From Flavobacteriales bacterium UBA1937 (GTDB taxonomy: Bacteria; Bacteroidota; Bacteroidia; Flavobacteriales; Weeksellaceae): a stretch of DNA of 43,004 bases. How positions within the stretch are numbered: position 1 is the stretch's first letter; every line of letters starts with the position of its first letter. A program made the translations under genes and the position numbers. The notes beneath the pieces were generated by a model. The model searched no databases. It saw only the letters and a list, made by a program, of their open reading frames with translations, and was not told where the DNA came from. Shown piece after piece: positions 41,486 through 43,004 of this stretch. The DNA is taken from NCBI GenBank assembly GCA_002337005.1, contig DDFD01000003.1, positions 1-43,004 on the forward strand, read 5' to 3'.

Positions 41486-41642
41486 TTCTAGATTTTTTGA
41501 AATTAAAGATTAAACTGAGCTAGAATTGAAGAGAGAATATCAGAATTTCTCGCCTATTCAAAATCATTGCAAATTTAGTAAAATAAGTGCTGAAAATCTA
41601 TTGTGAATTTTTATTAATGCAATTTTAAAGAAATTTTAATTG

Positions 41643-41650
41643 TAAATTTG
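41643..41650 (+). promoter_or_regulatory. Candidate -7 promoter box of the acidic membrane protein gene
   Basis: TAAATTTG matches TAnnTTTG and ends 15 bp before the ATG at 41666. The longer TTG-initiated frame (41648) would begin inside this box, so the ATG is preferred. Confidence 0.45.
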
Positions 41651-41665
41651 CAAAAAATTAGGAAG

Positions 41666-42235
41666 ATGAAATCAAAAGAACCAAAAGAATCAAGAATTCA
41701 GAAAATTCCTACTGCTATTGATAAATTTTCTGATAAAGCCATCGCTTGGATTGGCTCTATACAATCTTTGATAGCGCATACAATATTTTTTGTAGTTTCA
41801 TTCGGACTGTCGATTTTTGATTTGGTAGGATTTGATAAAATGTTGCTGGTTTTAACTACTGTAGTTTCTTTAGAAGCTATTTATTTGGCTATTTTTATTC
41901 AGATGTCAGTGAATAAAAGTCACGAACATATTGAAGATTTGAAGGAAGATGTTACTGAAATTCAAGAAGATATAGAATACATTCAAGAAGATATCGAAGA
42001 AATTAGCGAAGATATTGATGAAATTCAAGAAGATATTGATGAAATTCAAGAAGACATTGATGAAATTGCAGATGATGACGATGACGACGATGACGAACAC
42101 AAGGAAAAAGCCAAAAAAGTAATCCTTAAAAGCAACGTTTCTAGCAATACCAACGAAATAAAATCATTGAAAAGTAAAATCAATGAATTACAAGCTCAAT
42201 TACAAGAATTAATAAATGATGATGACGAAGATTAA
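41666..42235 (+). CDS. DUF1003-like membrane protein with acidic heptad-repeat coiled coil
   Basis: I start this gene at ATG 41666, giving 189 aa. Two transmembrane helices lie near residues 31-78 (SLIAHTIFFVVSFGLSIFDL, then MLLVLTTVVSLEAIYLAIFI), in the layout of DUF1003 proteins. They are followed by five to six 7-residue repeats of EIQEDID type (~93-130), a run of eight Asp, a Lys-rich stretch and a second short coiled coil ending DDDED. The DNA of the heptads repeats in 21-bp steps. The tail should face the cytosol and is extremely acidic, so divalent cation or basic-protein binding is plausible but unproven. Its last 4 bp overlap the end of the convergent rsmA gene. Confidence 0.82.
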   Translation: MKSKEPKESRIQKIPTAIDKFSDKAIAWIGSIQSLIAHTIFFVVSFGLSIFDLVGFDKMLLVLTTVVSLEAIYLAIFIQMSVNKSHEHIEDLKEDVTEIQEDIEYIQEDIEEISEDIDEIQEDIDEIQEDIDEIADDDDDDDDEHKEKAKKVILKSNVSSNTNEIKSLKSKINELQAQLQELINDDDED

Positions 42236-43002
42236 TTCGCCATTTTCCATTCAATTGTAAAGTTGATAAAATCTTCTACGCTTAGTTCTTCTGCACGTTT
42301 ATCCATAAAAGTGTGATTTTTTAAGCTTTCTGGAATATTGAGGGGTTTCAGCGCATTGCTTAATTTTTTTCTTCGTTGATTAAAGCCTGTTTTTACAATT
42401 TGTTTAAAGAGAATTTCGTTTCCTTCTAAGCCTTCTTTTCTGTTTCTTGTCATTTTTATGACACCAGATTTTACTTTTGGAGGCGGATTAAAAACGTTTT
42501 CGTGAACCGTAAAAAGATATTTTACATCATAATAAGCTTGTACCAAAACGGAGAGAATTCCGTAATCTTTAGTTCTAGGAACAGCTGCCGTTCTTTCTGC
42601 TACTTCTTTTTGGAACATCCCTACCATTTCAGGAATTTGTTGATAATTATCAATAATCTTAAAAAGGATCTGAGACGAAATATTATAAGGGAAATTACCA
42701 ATTACCGCAACTTGATTATCAAAGACTTCGCCTAAATTAATTTTTAGAAAATCACCAGTAAAGTGCTTATTTTCAAGCTTTTGATAATTAATTTTAAGAT
42801 ATGCTATAGACTCAGTATCTATTTCAGCTACATAAGTTTCAATAGGTTTTTCTAATAAATATTTGGTAAGCACACCAGTTCCTGGTCCTACTTCTAAAAC
42901 AGAATTATAGTCTTGATATCCAAGACCTTCTACAATTTTCTGTGCAATGTTCTCATCCGTAAGAAAATGCTGACCAAGGTGTTTTTTAGCTTTTACGTTC
43001 AA
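42232..43002 (-). CDS. rsmA: 16S rRNA (adenine1518-N6/adenine1519-N6)-dimethyltransferase
   Basis: RsmA (KsgA) dimethylates two adjacent adenines in helix 45 of 16S rRNA late in 30S assembly. The 256 residues carry KKHLGQHFLTDENIAQKIVE, the SAM-binding VLEVGPGTGVLTKYL, the catalytic NFPY motif in IGNFPYNISSQILFK, and FNPPPKVKSGVI. The first codon visible is a TTG 2 bp from the window edge. Relatives begin MSVKAKKHLGQ or similar, so this TTG may be the true start and the gene complete, but an upstream start cannot be excluded. The stop overlaps that of the convergent acidic membrane protein gene. Confidence 0.95.
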   Translation of the reverse strand: MNVKAKKHLGQHFLTDENIAQKIVEGLGYQDYNSVLEVGPGTGVLTKYLLEKPIETYVAEIDTESIAYLKINYQKLENKHFTGDFLKINLGEVFDNQVAVIGNFPYNISSQILFKIIDNYQQIPEMVGMFQKEVAERTAAVPRTKDYGILSVLVQAYYDVKYLFTVHENVFNPPPKVKSGVIKMTRNRKEGLEGNEILFKQIVKTGFNQRRKKLSNALKPLNIPESLKNHTFMDKRAEELSVEDFINFTIEWKMAN

Positions 43003-43004
43003 AA

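Noticed and set aside
41940..42080. Short tandem repeats resembling a CRISPR array
   Set aside because: The 21-bp units are in frame inside a coding heptad repeat and have no spacers.

Overview
The window is AT-rich and reads as a chromosomal piece of a flavobacterium, probably close to the Chryseobacterium/Cloacibacterium group (Weeksellaceae). That placement is an inference. It rests on a type IX secretion sorting domain, flavobacterial RHS repeat proteins, DUF4349 lipoproteins, TAnnTTTG-type -7 promoter boxes, weak Shine-Dalgarno sequences and the housekeeping gene set. No rRNA, tRNA or CRISPR array was seen.

Region 1 (1-4.5 kb) is a polymorphic-toxin tail. It holds the end of an RHS protein whose variable C-terminus looks like a lytic transglycosylase (SLT/lysozyme fold), followed 2 bp later by a lipoprotein that would sit where such a toxin acts. 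Further small membrane-anchored proteins follow, and a 33-codon scrap that looks like the end of a displaced RHS toxin precedes one of them. Region 2 (4.5-7.5 kb) is mobile-element debris. A minus-strand C-terminal fragment of a large helicase meets a plus-strand fragment of an unrelated gene near 6,060, followed by an intact Fic AMP-transferase gene with a palindrome upstream.

Region 3 (8.0-22.0 kb) is a polysaccharide-utilisation locus without SusC/SusD. A four-gene plus-strand operon encodes a clan GH-A glycosidase fused to what looks like an outer-membrane beta-barrel, a surface glycan-binding lipoprotein, a GH16 lipoprotein, and a T9SS-exported binding protein sharing modules with the lipoprotein. 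A membrane-spanning propeller/Y_Y_Y/LuxR-type regulator follows. A minus-strand pair encodes a GH5 mannanase-like enzyme and a GH3 beta-glucosidase interrupted by a frameshift. Together they suggest surface attack on a beta-glucan or glucomannan, periplasmic trimming and oligosaccharide-responsive control.

Region 4 (22-43 kb) is mostly core metabolism and housekeeping: pta-ackA, two small membrane proteins, a long-chain acyl-CoA ligase, an acyl-CoA dehydrogenase, nicotinamidase, a DUF2891 protein, two DUF4349 lipoproteins, prfC, a small alpha/beta protein, a CPBP protease, rdgB, rnz, a DUF2400 protein, corA, an acidic coiled-coil membrane protein and rsmA. Several gaps between these genes carry palindromic sequences that look like dispersed intergenic repeats.
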